Below, piece by piece: positions 52,489 through 62,312 of a DNA stretch of 64,000 nt; position 1 is the first letter of the stretch; every line of letters begins with the position of its first letter. The translations under genes and the position numbers were made by a program. Under the pieces are notes generated by a model. That model ran no database searches, was not told the DNA's origin, and was given only the letters and a program-made list of their open reading frames with translations. The stretch lies in the NCBI GenBank assembly GCA_964525995.1, contig CAZGIM010000001.1, positions 248,001 through 312,000 of the forward strand, written 5' to 3'. Source of the DNA: CAIVAT01 sp964525995. Its GTDB lineage: Bacteria > Bacteroidota > Bacteroidia > Bacteroidales > FEN-979.

Positions 52489-53922
52489 ATGGATCTTTGT
52501 AGCGTCATCGCCCTGCTCAACAAGGAGTTCCCGTATGAGCCCACCGAGGGTCAGCGGAGGGTGATGGAAGAATTAGCGTCGTTTCTGGTTCTATCATGGA
52601 AGAAGTCGAATGCACTGTTTCTGCTGTGTGGGTATGCCGGAACAGGAAAGACCACCCTCGTTAAATCCCTGGTCGATGTATTGCCCAGGATCGGGAAACG
52701 GACTGTGTTACTGGCCCCGACGGGCAGGGCAGCCAAGGTTCTTAACGGGTATACCGGCAAGGAGGCGAATACCATTCACCGGAAGATTTATTTGGCCCGC
52801 ACAACCCGGGAGGGTAAGATCAGCTTGCGGTTACAGACCAATTATCATAAACATACCCTGTTCATTGTCGATGAAGCTTCGATGATACAATATGGCGGAG
52901 AACAGGAGGGAGCCTTGTTTTCATCGAGGAATCTGCTTGATGATCTCTTTCACTATGTGTATAGCGGTGAAAATTGCCGGATGATGTTCATCGGCGATAC
53001 TGCCCAACTTCCTCCGGTTGGACTTGGATACAGTCCGGCCCTGGATATCGATTTTTTAAAACAGCGGTATCATCTGTCGCCGGAAACATTTGAACTCACA
53101 GAGGTTGTACGACAAGCCCGTAAGTCGGGTATCCTGGTAAATGCCACGATGGTTCGTAATCAGCTCCAGGACCGGAAATTTGAACTTCCCATATTGTTTA
53201 CCGAATCATTTAAAGACATTCAGCGGATCACCGGATCAGAATTAGAGGAGTTGCTGAACCATGCTTTTTCAGATTCTGCGAAAGATCATAATGTAGTCAT
53301 TTGCCGCTCCAACAAAAGGGCGAATATTTTCAACCGTGAAATTCGGAGGCGTATTTTGTACTATGAGGATGAAATTTCGACGGGTGACTACCTGATGGTT
53401 GTTAAAAATAACTATTTCTGGTTGCCGGATGATTCTCAGGCGGGTTTTATCGCTAATGGTGATATCGTTGAGTTGGTCCGAATCCGTAAGATTGAAGAGC
53501 AGTATGGGTTTCGTTTTGCTGAAGTCACCATCCGATTCATCGATTACCCTGAAGAGAAGGAACTTGACGTTAAGATCATTTTAAATACACTCATGTCGGA
53601 ATCGGCGGCACTTTCGCAAGCGGAGCAAAACCGGCTCTTTCAGGCCGTCATGGATGATTACCAGGAACTTCCTTCCCGCCGTGCCCGGCTGGATCAGGTC
53701 AGGGTCAATCCTTTTTTTAATGCCCTTCAGGTGAAGTTTGCATATGCACTAACCTGTCATAAAACCCAGGGCGGTCAATGGAATACCGTTTTCGTTGATC
53801 AGGGTTATCTGAACGACCGGATGATTAATATTGAATATGGACGGTGGTTATATACTGCGCTGACCCGGGCAACCCGAACGTTGTATCTGATCAATTTCGA
53901 GGAACGTTTTTTTAAAAAATAA
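52489..53922 (+). CDS. RecD/Dda-like SF1 DNA helicase
   Basis: A 477-residue helicase. Motifs are LCGYAGTGKTTLVKSL (Walker A), APTGRAAKVL (Ia), FIVDEASMI (II), FIGDTAQLPPVGLG (III), and in the second half YALTCHKTQGGQWNTVFVDQ and YTALTRATRTLYLIN (V/VI), the UvrD-C-2 portion. It is a 5'-3' helicase of the RecD2/Dda type without a RecB or RecC partner. The start is 9 bp after the permease stop. A terminator overlaps its stop codon. Confidence 0.92.
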   Translation: MDLCSVIALLNKEFPYEPTEGQRRVMEELASFLVLSWKKSNALFLLCGYAGTGKTTLVKSLVDVLPRIGKRTVLLAPTGRAAKVLNGYTGKEANTIHRKIYLARTTREGKISLRLQTNYHKHTLFIVDEASMIQYGGEQEGALFSSRNLLDDLFHYVYSGENCRMMFIGDTAQLPPVGLGYSPALDIDFLKQRYHLSPETFELTEVVRQARKSGILVNATMVRNQLQDRKFELPILFTESFKDIQRITGSELEELLNHAFSDSAKDHNVVICRSNKRANIFNREIRRRILYYEDEISTGDYLMVVKNNYFWLPDDSQAGFIANGDIVELVRIRKIEEQYGFRFAEVTIRFIDYPEEKELDVKIILNTLMSESAALSQAEQNRLFQAVMDDYQELPSRRARLDQVRVNPFFNALQVKFAYALTCHKTQGGQWNTVFVDQGYLNDRMINIEYGRWLYTALTRATRTLYLINFEERFFKK

Positions 53923-53957
53923 CCCTGTTGCGAAAATTCACAACAGGGTTATTTTTT
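53914..53957. terminator. Bidirectional terminator
   Basis: A 17-bp perfect stem, AAAAAATAACCCTGTTG (53914-53930) with 53941-53957, loop of 10, flanked by A and T runs. It overlaps the helicase stop codon and serves both convergent genes. Confidence 0.9.
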
Positions 53958-53972
53958 AAGGCATAGAACCGG

Positions 53973-54878
53973 TTACCATCCTAACAGTGTGAGCCCCACA
54001 GTCCATGGATATAACTCGGGACCCTGATTCTCCTGAAACATCCGGGTTACAGAATAAGTGGCAAAGAGGTTCAAATGAGACCAACCGATACGGAAGGCAG
54101 CATCGACTTTAAATGGTGAAAGGTGGTAAGCTCCCCGGTCGCGAACCAGGTATTTTTCGACGGTATAGGATGCAACCCTATTGCCCTGATCGTCGATGAG
54201 AAAATAGGTCTGATTTTTATTGTCGTAAACCTGTTTGGTATAAGATCCGATTCTGGCACCTAAAATAACGCCTAAAGAAACATGGAAGCTGTTCGCCCTC
54301 CGAAAACGGTTGGTCTGGTATTCAAACAACAATGGTAGCGTAATAAATGACTCCACCATTTTGTTTGTACGAAGAGAAACCAGGTTCCCGGAAGCATCTT
54401 CAACCCGATACGCTACCAAAGCGTTCGAATCCTGCAGCATAACATAGTTATTGGTAAAAAAGTAGTTGCAGATCTGAAAACCGATCCCGGTCGTAAATCC
54501 AAAATGGTTTTTGGCCAGATTTACATTCAGTTCAAAGGGATTGATGTTGACAGTAAGTGAACGGGCTGTGTTGATATTCATGTAAGGGTATTCCGGATAA
54601 AAGTTCATATTGAAATCAGAGGTCTCATACCCGTTAAAGCCCAGCTCGATCCCGGCCCAATGGCCATTATATTTTTTGTGTTTTTTACAGAATGGGAAAT
54701 CATTCCAGTCAAAATCGGGGAATCCGCAAAGGAAGTCATTCATAAAAACGCTGTCATGAACGTGATGTTTGGATTTATGCCTGGGAAAATCGGAAGGGTC
54801 TTGTGCCTTTACAGCAGGCAGTGCAAAAGTCATGCTTATGACGATAAGGAAAATCCTCATAGTTTTCATAGGGTACAT
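53973..54878 (-). CDS. Outer-membrane beta-barrel protein
   Basis: A 301-residue exported protein. The signal peptide (MRIFLIVISMTFALPAVKAQ) is followed by a short His/Lys/Asp-rich region (PRHKSKHHVHDS, FDWNDFPFCKKHKKYNGHWA) and then alternating barrel strands such as GIELGFNGYETSDFNM, FGFTTGIGFQICNYFF and VSLGVILGARIGSY, ending in an aromatic strand (LYPWTVGLTLLGW). It fits the general OMP_b-brl family of Bacteroidota. No specific substrate or partner can be named. An in-frame ATG at 54869 is also possible. Confidence 0.8.
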   Translation of the reverse strand: MYPMKTMRIFLIVISMTFALPAVKAQDPSDFPRHKSKHHVHDSVFMNDFLCGFPDFDWNDFPFCKKHKKYNGHWAGIELGFNGYETSDFNMNFYPEYPYMNINTARSLTVNINPFELNVNLAKNHFGFTTGIGFQICNYFFTNNYVMLQDSNALVAYRVEDASGNLVSLRTNKMVESFITLPLLFEYQTNRFRRANSFHVSLGVILGARIGSYTKQVYDNKNQTYFLIDDQGNRVASYTVEKYLVRDRGAYHLSPFKVDAAFRIGWSHLNLFATYSVTRMFQENQGPELYPWTVGLTLLGW

Positions 54879-54938
54879 TTTTTTTTGGTTAACAACTGAA
54901 GCCTAAGACGTGAAATAATCTCGAATGTTACAACGATA

Positions 54939-56729
54939 TCAGGAATCGAGTTTCAGAACAGCGAGGAATGCTTTCTGTGGAACTTCGACATTCCCGATCT
55001 GACGCATTCGTTTTTTTCCTTTTTTCTGTTTTTCAAGAAGTTTTCTTTTACGGGTGATGTCGCCGCCATAGCATTTCGCGGTGACATCTTTTCTCACCGC
55101 CTTAACGGTTTCCCTTGCGATGATCTTTGCGCCGATGGCCGCCTGGATAGCTACTTCAAATTGTTGGCGCGGGATAAATTCCTTTAACTTGATACAGAAT
55201 TTCCGGCCGAAATCGTACGAATTATTACGGGTAATGAGCGCCGAGAGGGCGTCAACCACTTCACCATTCAGGAGGATATCAAGTTTTACAAGATCGGTAT
55301 CCTTATAGCCGATCGGATGATAATCGAAAGAGGCATATCCTTTGGAGATGCTTTTCAACCGGTCATAAAAATCAAAAACAATCTCGCCCAAAGGGAGTTC
55401 CACGGTAAGTTCAATACGATCGGTGGTGAGATATACCTGATTTTTCAGCGTTCCCCGTTTATCCATGCACAGTTTGATGATCGGACCGATGTATTCGGCT
55501 TTGGTAATAATGTTAGCCAGAATATAAGGCTCCTCCATCCGTTCGATATGGTTTGGTTCGGGAAGTCCGGATGGATTATAAACGTCGAGCGTTTCGCCTT
55601 TTGTGGTATAAACCTTATAGGATACGTTGGGGACGGTAGTAATGACATCCATATCGAATTCACGATCGAGCCGTTCCTGGATGATCTCCATATGAAGAAG
55701 TCCAAGGAATCCGCACCGGAATCCGAAACCAAGGGCTGCCGATGCTTCCGGTTCAAAGGTGAGGGAAGCGTCATTGAGGCGAAGTTTTTCCAGGGAGTCG
55801 CGTAATTCTTCGTATTCATCGGCGTCGGTGGGATAGATTCCGGCGAAAACCATCGGTTTTACACCTCGAAATCCTGAAATTCCCTCCAGACATGGTGTTT
55901 CAACGTGGGTGATGGTATCGCCCACCTGTACCTCTTTGCTGTTTTTGATCCCTGAAATGATATAACCGACATTTCCTGTACAAACCGCGTCGCGTGGTTC
56001 GGGGCGGAGTTTCAGAATCCCGACCTCATCAGCATGATAGTCCATACCGGTTGCAACGAATTTTACATGGTCGCCCTTATTGATGGATCCGTTAAAGATC
56101 CGGAAATAGGCTACCACTCCACGGAATGGATTATAGAGTGAGTCGAAGATCAGGGCTTGCAACGGAGCATCGGGGTCGCCTGAAGGAGGCGGAATTTTAT
56201 GGATAATAGCTTCGAGAACCTCTTCAATGCCCAGTCCGATTTTGGCGCTGACTGCCAAAATTTCTTGACGATCGCACCCGATAAGGTCAACGATCTGGTC
56301 TTTGACCTCCTCAACCATCGCAGCGTCCATGTCAATTTTATTTAAGACTGGGATGATGGCCAGGTTGTGTTCAATGGCAAGGTAGAGATTGGAAATTGTT
56401 TGAGCCTGGATTCCCTGGGTCGCGTCAACCACCAGCAAGGCCCCTTCACAAGCTGCAATTGCCCGGGAGACTTCGTATGAAAAATCAACGTGTCCGGGAG
56501 TATCGATCAGATTCAATACATAGATTTCATCATGATACCGAAAATTCATCTGGATTGCATGGCTCTTGATAGTGATACCCCGTTCGCGTTCGAGATCCAT
56601 ATCATCAAGCACCTGCTCTCTTGAATCCCGCTCTGAAATGGTATCGGTCCATTGTAACAGCCTGTCGGCCAGGGTTGATTTGCCGTGGTCGATATGGGCA
56701 ATAATACAGAAGTTCCGAATTTTTTTCAC
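54939..56729 (-). CDS. lepA: Elongation factor 4
   Basis: A 596-residue translational GTPase with AHIDHGKSTLADRLL (G1), RERGITIKSHAIQM (G2), LIDTPGHVDFSYEV (G3) and LNKIDMD (G4). The LepA-specific C-terminus carries KCYGGDITRKRKLLEKQKKG. LepA promotes back-translocation or ribosome assembly under stress. The length matches the family. A -7 promoter box lies only 6 bp before the ATG, so the mRNA may be almost leaderless. Confidence 0.97.
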   Translation of the reverse strand: MKKIRNFCIIAHIDHGKSTLADRLLQWTDTISERDSREQVLDDMDLERERGITIKSHAIQMNFRYHDEIYVLNLIDTPGHVDFSYEVSRAIAACEGALLVVDATQGIQAQTISNLYLAIEHNLAIIPVLNKIDMDAAMVEEVKDQIVDLIGCDRQEILAVSAKIGLGIEEVLEAIIHKIPPPSGDPDAPLQALIFDSLYNPFRGVVAYFRIFNGSINKGDHVKFVATGMDYHADEVGILKLRPEPRDAVCTGNVGYIISGIKNSKEVQVGDTITHVETPCLEGISGFRGVKPMVFAGIYPTDADEYEELRDSLEKLRLNDASLTFEPEASAALGFGFRCGFLGLLHMEIIQERLDREFDMDVITTVPNVSYKVYTTKGETLDVYNPSGLPEPNHIERMEEPYILANIITKAEYIGPIIKLCMDKRGTLKNQVYLTTDRIELTVELPLGEIVFDFYDRLKSISKGYASFDYHPIGYKDTDLVKLDILLNGEVVDALSALITRNNSYDFGRKFCIKLKEFIPRQQFEVAIQAAIGAKIIARETVKAVRKDVTAKCYGGDITRKRKLLEKQKKGKKRMRQIGNVEVPQKAFLAVLKLDS

Positions 56730-56734
56730 GGACG

Positions 56735-56742
56735 CAAAGATA
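56735..56742 (-). promoter_or_regulatory. Candidate -7 box very close to the lepA start
   Basis: TATCTTTG on the minus strand fits TAnnTTTG and ends 6 bp before the lepA ATG. If used, transcription would begin at or next to the start codon. The -33 TTG is poor. Confidence 0.4.
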
Positions 56743-56769
56743 GTAATATCGTTTGAAAATGGTGCAGGA

Positions 56770-59379
56770 TTAACGCAGTAGGGTCAGTGAACCATGAATA
56801 TTCCTTTTGACTGTTCCATTGAGGGTCACTTCATATACGTCGCACAGGACAAAATAGGTGCCGTCGCTACAGGATTGCCCGGTGGTCATATCCTTCCCGT
56901 CCCAGTTGATTTCGGGATCATGGGTTTTGAAAACCGCCTTCCCCCAACGGTCGTAGATGATGAGATCGATTTCGGCGACAGCGCTTTTATGAATGGGTTT
57001 GAAAAGATCATGGATGCCGTCGCCATTTGGCGTAAAGATATTGGGAAGCGCATAACCGGGACAGGCTGTGATGTCGATGCAGACCATTGGACTCATTTCA
57101 CTCTTATTGCCAGCCGAATCAACTGCTGCAACGCCATAACATCCGATAATCGACTGGTAAGGGGCATGGATATAAGTTGTATCCTGGGGATGCAATAATG
57201 AATCAATCAGCGACAGATTCCCGGGTGTGGAGGAGTAGTAAATATAATATTTGGCTATATCGGAAGGGCAGGTATCAGCCGGAACACTCCAGGAGAGCTG
57301 GTTTACTGCATCTTCGCAATTTGTGATGACGGTAAGAGCAGGAGGGCAGGGGGGGATGTCATCAACCGGAATTCCGCAGGTTTCCTGTGATTCGTTAATG
57401 ATTGGAAATACAAACCCCGGCGCCGAATACCTTCCGACACTCCGGATCTGGTAACAATAACGTTCTCCGTTGATGAGATTTTTGTCCCAATAACCGTTTG
57501 ACAGGCTTTGTCCGACGGAATCAAAGACAGGTGAGCCCGGGTCTTTTCTGAAAATGATAAACCGGTCGTTTATCCAAGGTACCTGGTTACTCCAGTTAAG
57601 TTTCATGGATTTATCGGTAGGGACTGCCTTTAAAAACATAGAGGCAGCCTGTTGAGAGGAGCCCAAAAGGAACCGGTTGCCTGGTGTTTCATTGAAGAAG
57701 TCGATACGGTAAAGGAAACCGAATGCAGCAGTATTGAGCTGATGGTCGTAGAACAGGGTGTCATTTAAGTCATTGGTCGAATCGATCCTGATAAATTCGC
57801 CTGGATTATCGGTACGGGCTCTGGCGATGACATATTTATAAGGTCCAGGAGCCTGCAGGGTATCTGTTTCGGTAGGTTTTGACCAGGCGGTATAAACTGA
57901 GCCGTCGGATTCGCCGGTAGTAGTTATGCTGACATTGGTAATAACGGGGATATCCTTTTTGAGTGACGCGCAAGCCTCGTTTGAGGCGTAGCTTTCTGAT
58001 TGATCAGCAAACATGGCAACAATAAGATAACAATAATTGATACCCCGCTGGAGTCCGGCTCCATGGTTATCGTCCAGGTACGTGGTCAGGGCGGAGCCAT
58101 TCACGGTCGCGATTTTTGAATAACCCAGGTAGGCAGGTACACCGGTTTGGCAATATCCGGGCAGGTATCCTGTTGAATCGGCCTTGCGATAGATATCAAA
58201 ACCGGTTGCATTCTGACAACGATAAGTATCCCAGTTCAGGGTGATGGAATTCCCAAAAGGGATTGCTGAGAGATTTTCCGGAGGCGGTCCGATTACCAGA
58301 ATATGGATGGTCTTCAGGGTCACAAGGTTCACCGGCTTGGCGTTGTCCTGTGCTTTAAAGAACATCTGATAGGGATTTTTTTTAATATGATCGCAATTGG
58401 TATTCCAGCGGAACAGAGCGAAGGTGTGTCCATATCCGGAAGCCGGGTTTGGTTCCATGACGGCCGGATTGTTGGTGAGAATCAGGGGACCGCCCGTGCC
58501 CGACAGGGTAACGGTATTACTGTCGGGGTCGTATGCCCTGACCGGAAACCTCAGATTTTTTCCTGCCTCCACGCAGGTATCGGCAACGTCATAGATCACC
58601 GGCGGACGGTTATTGCATGCCACGACGATTATTTGCATATCGCGGAGAACGCTGCCAATTTTGATCCCATTACGCCACTCCTCAATCAGGATGGCAATAT
58701 TGTACTCGCCTTGTTTTTGCGGACTGTCCCATAAGAGATCGCCTGTCACCGGGTCAAGTGTAAGCTGATTGGAGGCTGGTGGATAGGTGTATCCCGGAAT
58801 TACCTGTCCGCCGGCGCCCCGGCAGGGAACCAACCGGTATGAGAGGCTGTCGCCATCAGCGTCATATGCGCCGGGATTGTGATAGTAGGGCTGGTTTACG
58901 CAGCCATTATCAATGGGTGGCAGAAGCAGCACCGGCGAGTTGTTGTATCCTCCGATAAAGGGACTGATGGTCAATTCGGAATAGATAAACAGGGGTGTGT
59001 TCACAGAATTTGGAATATTCATGATTCCGCCGTTGCGGTTGGGATCTTCACAGGAGATAATATAGGTTGAAGGCCCCGGGAAACTGTGCCGGCCGATATA
59101 AACATTGTAAGTGATATCGTTGGGCAGGTACTTGACAGTATCGCGGTGGATCTCGCTCACTTGTCCGTCGCCCCAGTCAATGGTTAGATATTCCCGGTAG
59201 GCATTGGCAGGGCTTGGAGTAAAAGTATAGGAAATCAGTTTGATCTCATAGGTCAGATCTGAAATATGCCGGTAAATGATCTCTGCGGCTCTCTGATGGG
59301 TAGCGCATACCGCGAGGGGAGCCATCAGCAGAATGAAAAGTAGTAAAGCATCCGGTCGCAGGCCTTTTAGTTTCCGCAT
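56770..59379 (-). CDS. Large secreted protein with gliding-motility C-terminal (T9SS type B) domain
   Basis: An 869-residue protein with a signal peptide (cleaved near AVCA). The mature protein has beta-sandwich domains: YEIKLISYTFTPSPANAYRE, a cadherin/PKD-like region near 190 (YDADGDSLSYRLVPCRG), then FN3-type units with SITLNWDTYRC, MKLNWSNQVPW and NQLSWSVPADTCPSDIAKYY. The C-terminus ALPNIFTPNGDGIHDLFKPI, WGKAVFKT and SDGTYFVLCDVYEV is the CHU_C/T9SS type B signal. It is exported by the T9SS and remains loosely attached or is released. Probably an adhesin or matrix protein; ligand unknown. Confidence 0.88.
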   Translation of the reverse strand: MRKLKGLRPDALLLFILLMAPLAVCATHQRAAEIIYRHISDLTYEIKLISYTFTPSPANAYREYLTIDWGDGQVSEIHRDTVKYLPNDITYNVYIGRHSFPGPSTYIISCEDPNRNGGIMNIPNSVNTPLFIYSELTISPFIGGYNNSPVLLLPPIDNGCVNQPYYHNPGAYDADGDSLSYRLVPCRGAGGQVIPGYTYPPASNQLTLDPVTGDLLWDSPQKQGEYNIAILIEEWRNGIKIGSVLRDMQIIVVACNNRPPVIYDVADTCVEAGKNLRFPVRAYDPDSNTVTLSGTGGPLILTNNPAVMEPNPASGYGHTFALFRWNTNCDHIKKNPYQMFFKAQDNAKPVNLVTLKTIHILVIGPPPENLSAIPFGNSITLNWDTYRCQNATGFDIYRKADSTGYLPGYCQTGVPAYLGYSKIATVNGSALTTYLDDNHGAGLQRGINYCYLIVAMFADQSESYASNEACASLKKDIPVITNVSITTTGESDGSVYTAWSKPTETDTLQAPGPYKYVIARARTDNPGEFIRIDSTNDLNDTLFYDHQLNTAAFGFLYRIDFFNETPGNRFLLGSSQQAASMFLKAVPTDKSMKLNWSNQVPWINDRFIIFRKDPGSPVFDSVGQSLSNGYWDKNLINGERYCYQIRSVGRYSAPGFVFPIINESQETCGIPVDDIPPCPPALTVITNCEDAVNQLSWSVPADTCPSDIAKYYIYYSSTPGNLSLIDSLLHPQDTTYIHAPYQSIIGCYGVAAVDSAGNKSEMSPMVCIDITACPGYALPNIFTPNGDGIHDLFKPIHKSAVAEIDLIIYDRWGKAVFKTHDPEINWDGKDMTTGQSCSDGTYFVLCDVYEVTLNGTVKRNIHGSLTLLR

Positions 59380-59407
59380 GAGAGAGTCGGGGATGTAGTT
59401 GTCTCGT

Positions 59408-59415
59408 CAAAAGTA
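59408..59415 (-). promoter_or_regulatory. Candidate -7 box of the type B secreted protein
   Basis: TACTTTTG on the minus strand fits TAnnTTTG, about 29 bp before the ATG at 59379. A CTG rather than TTG occurs upstream. Confidence 0.45.
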
Positions 59416-59505
59416 ATAATTTTCCGCTTGTCAGGTTCAGATACCAGTTTCAATAATTTTCAGGGGTGTAATTTGTTTTCTTTGATTTTCTGATGACCCA
59501 AGAGG

Positions 59506-59535
59506 TTGATGGGTATGCTATTTCTCATAACTTTG
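59506..59535 (+). promoter_or_regulatory. Promoter of the relA/spoT homologue; fixes its start
   Basis: TTG (59506-59508), 19 bp, TAACTTTG (59528-59535), an ideal match. Transcription would begin near 59542, so the start codon must lie downstream: the ATG at 59560, not the in-frame ATG at 59506. Confidence 0.8.
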
Positions 59536-59559
59536 CATCGTATTGTAACTGTGCCGGAA

Positions 59560-61788
59560 ATGTACCTGCCCGATGTCGAAGTTGAGAAGAGTGAGATCAT
59601 CAAGCGCTACAGAAACCTTCTCAGAGTTTGGAAACCAAGAACCCCCGCTGATCGGATCAGTGTAAAAAAAGCGTTCAAAATGGCTCTTGAGGCGCATAAA
59701 GATATGCGCCGGAAGAGTGGCGAGCCGTATATCTATCATCCCCTGAGTGTGGCCACCATTGCGGCGGGTGAAATAGGGCTGGGAACCACTTCAGTGATCT
59801 GTGCCTTGTTGCACGATGTGGTGGAAGATACCGAATATACCATCGAGGATATCAGGGGTTTGTTTGGCGACAAAGTTGCAGCCATCATCGACGGGTTGAC
59901 CAAGATTAAGGGGATTTTTGATCAGAAATCGGTTTACATTGGCGCCGAGAATTTTAAAAAGATACTCCTGACCCTGTCTGACGATGTAAGGGTCATCTTG
60001 ATCAAGTTAGCCGACCGGTTGCATAATATGCGTACACTGGATGCCTTGTCACATGAAAAAAGACTGAAGATATCCTCCGAGACGACTTATCTTTATGCAC
60101 CGTTGGCACACAGGTTAGGGTTGCATGCAATCAAGAGCGAATTAGAGGATCTCGCGCTGAAATATACGGAACCGGAGGTTTATGAGACCATATCCCGGAA
60201 GCTTAAAGAGACTGCCAGAGGACGTTCGCGTTTTGTCAACAAATTCATCTATCCCATCAAGAAGGCGCTGACCCAGCAGGGATTCAAATACACCATCCAG
60301 GCGCGGGAGAAGTCGATTGCGGCAATCTGGCTGAAGATGCAGAAAAAAGAGGTGCCATTCGATGAGGTGTACGATATTTTTGCTATCCGTATCGTCATCG
60401 ATTCGCCGATGGAGTCTGAGAAATCGGACTGCTGGAAAGTTTATTCAGCCATCACGGATTTTTACCGTCCGAACATGGATCGGTTGCGCGACTGGATTTC
60501 CATTCCTAAAGCCAATGGATATGAAGCATTGCATACCACAGTGATGAGCCACACCGGTCAGTGGGTCGAGATTCAGATTCGTTCAAAACGAATGGATGAA
60601 GTAGCCGAGAAAGGTTATGCCGCTCATTGGAAATACAAGGAGTCGATGCATCTGAACAGCCGGCTCGATAATTGGCTGGACCGTATCAAGGAGATGATTG
60701 AGAGTCCGGACTCGGATGCCCTTTCATTCATCGACGATGTTAAGGGTTATTTTTTCCTTGAGGAGATATCTGTTTTTACACCTCAGGGAGAGCTGCGAAC
60801 ACTGCCGGCCAATTCGACGGTTCTCGATTTTGCTTACGCCATTCACAGCGAGTTAGGTGATACCTGTATCGGTGCAAAAATTGATAAAAAGCTTGCCCCG
60901 ATTCATCAGAAACTAAAGAACGGTCAACAGGTGGAGATCATCACTTCGAGAAAACAATCGCCTAAAGAGGAATGGCTGTCGTACGTTGTTACCACCCGGG
61001 CGAAGACCAATATTAAACTTGCCGTTAGAGAGGAGAAGAAGAAATTTGCGAAGATGGGTAAGGAGAAGTTATCCAGGTGGTTTCTTCAGATCGGTATTGA
61101 AGTCACGAATAAGAACATAAGGAAATTTCAGGCTTCGATGAATTTCAACAGCTTTGTTGACCTTTACTTTGCGGCTTACCAGGATAAGATCGGGTTTAAG
61201 GACGTTAAAATCTTCAAAACGGCTAATTATGTAACCGGTTGGGAAGGAAAGCCTTCGGAGCGGGTTTCGGGAGCAACAACAGAAAATTTAGCCGGCCCGG
61301 GTCGTCTTGGGAAAGCGCCGGCGCCACAGGAAACTCCGATTAGGATTGAGGCGCAGGATGATCAGATCAGGTTTGAGGTGGCTGATTGCTGTAATCCGAT
61401 ACCCGGCGATAAGGTGATCGGATTGATGAGCACACCGGAGAGCCCATTGGTTCTTCATCGGACCAATTGTTCGAGGGTACAGGAGCTTATTACTGTTTTC
61501 AACCAAAAAATGGTCAGCATCAACTGGACAAACCGTGAGTCGATCACGTTTCTTGCCGAGATAAAACTAATCGGACTTGATAAGGTTGGGCTTATCAATG
61601 AAATCACCAAAATCATGTCGAATGAATTAAATCTAAACATTAAATCGTTGCATATCGAGGCTGTAAACGGATTGACCGAGGGGACCATCTCATTTTACGT
61701 TCAAAATACCTCCAATATCTATGATGCAATGAATAAAATTGTTCAGATCGATGGCATTACGAATGTGGCAAGAATACATAAAATATGA
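59560..61788 (+). CDS. RelA/SpoT-family (p)ppGpp synthetase/hydrolase
   Basis: A 742-residue Rel protein. The HD hydrolase domain contains GEPYIYHPLSVATI, LLHDVVEDTEYT and KLADRLHNMRTL, so the hydrolase looks intact. The synthetase domain follows with YDIFAIRIVI and SIPKANGYEALHTTVM. Then come a TGS domain (VFTPQGELRTLPANSTVLDF), a zinc-type segment (EVADCCNPIPGDKVIG) and a C-terminal ACT domain (LKSLHIEAVNGLTEGTI). It sets the alarmone level in starvation. The start at 59560 is fixed by the promoter and by alignment with Bacteroidota Rel proteins. Confidence 0.95.
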   Translation: MYLPDVEVEKSEIIKRYRNLLRVWKPRTPADRISVKKAFKMALEAHKDMRRKSGEPYIYHPLSVATIAAGEIGLGTTSVICALLHDVVEDTEYTIEDIRGLFGDKVAAIIDGLTKIKGIFDQKSVYIGAENFKKILLTLSDDVRVILIKLADRLHNMRTLDALSHEKRLKISSETTYLYAPLAHRLGLHAIKSELEDLALKYTEPEVYETISRKLKETARGRSRFVNKFIYPIKKALTQQGFKYTIQAREKSIAAIWLKMQKKEVPFDEVYDIFAIRIVIDSPMESEKSDCWKVYSAITDFYRPNMDRLRDWISIPKANGYEALHTTVMSHTGQWVEIQIRSKRMDEVAEKGYAAHWKYKESMHLNSRLDNWLDRIKEMIESPDSDALSFIDDVKGYFFLEEISVFTPQGELRTLPANSTVLDFAYAIHSELGDTCIGAKIDKKLAPIHQKLKNGQQVEIITSRKQSPKEEWLSYVVTTRAKTNIKLAVREEKKKFAKMGKEKLSRWFLQIGIEVTNKNIRKFQASMNFNSFVDLYFAAYQDKIGFKDVKIFKTANYVTGWEGKPSERVSGATTENLAGPGRLGKAPAPQETPIRIEAQDDQIRFEVADCCNPIPGDKVIGLMSTPESPLVLHRTNCSRVQELITVFNQKMVSINWTNRESITFLAEIKLIGLDKVGLINEITKIMSNELNLNIKSLHIEAVNGLTEGTISFYVQNTSNIYDAMNKIVQIDGITNVARIHKI

Positions 61789-61819
61789 AAAATTTATTTT
61801 TATTTGTTCTAAATACTGA

Positions 61820-61827
61820 TAAATTTG
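61820..61827 (+). promoter_or_regulatory. Candidate -7 box of the Fur-family gene
   Basis: TAAATTTG fits TAnnTTTG, 24 bp before the ATG at 61852. The TTG upstream (61804-61806) is closer than usual (13 bp). Confidence 0.45.
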
Positions 61828-61851
61828 TAATTTTATCACAAAATTGAGGAT

Positions 61852-62304
61852 ATGATTAAGAAGCAATCAGATGATGTCATTGACAATATCCGTAAGATTT
61901 TTACGGAGTACCTTGAACGTCATGGGCATCGTAAGACTCCCGAGCGTTATACCATTTTAAATGAGATTTTCGCAACAGAGGGACATTTCGATATTGAGAC
62001 CCTGTATATCAGGATGAAAAATCACAAATACCGGGTTAGCAGAGCGACATTGTACAATACAATTGAGTTACTCCTTGATTGCGGTCTGGTCACGAAGCAT
62101 CAGTTCGGAACCAACTATGCTCAGTTTGAGAAATCGACGCTTCTCAGGCAGCATGATCATTTTATTTTCGACGATTCAGGTGAGGTTCTTGAATTTTTTG
62201 ATCCTGCCATTGAAAATATTAAAGCCAGCGTAGAGAAACAGTTTGGAGTCAGGATCACCCATTATGCCCTGACTTTTTATGGTCATTCGATATCCAAGAA
62301 ATAG
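61852..62304 (+). CDS. Fur-family transcriptional regulator
   Basis: A 150-residue protein with the Fur winged helix (RKTPERYTILNEIFATEGHF, VSRATLYNTIELLLDCGLV) and a metal-site segment LRQHDHFIFDD. Only one Cys is present, so the structural CxxC zinc site is absent, which I recall as common in Bacteroidota Fur. It probably senses iron, manganese or peroxide. It precedes purA by 8 bp, an arrangement that suggests co-transcription. Confidence 0.88.
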   Translation: MIKKQSDDVIDNIRKIFTEYLERHGHRKTPERYTILNEIFATEGHFDIETLYIRMKNHKYRVSRATLYNTIELLLDCGLVTKHQFGTNYAQFEKSTLLRQHDHFIFDDSGEVLEFFDPAIENIKASVEKQFGVRITHYALTFYGHSISKK

Positions 62305-62312
62305 CGCCTGAC

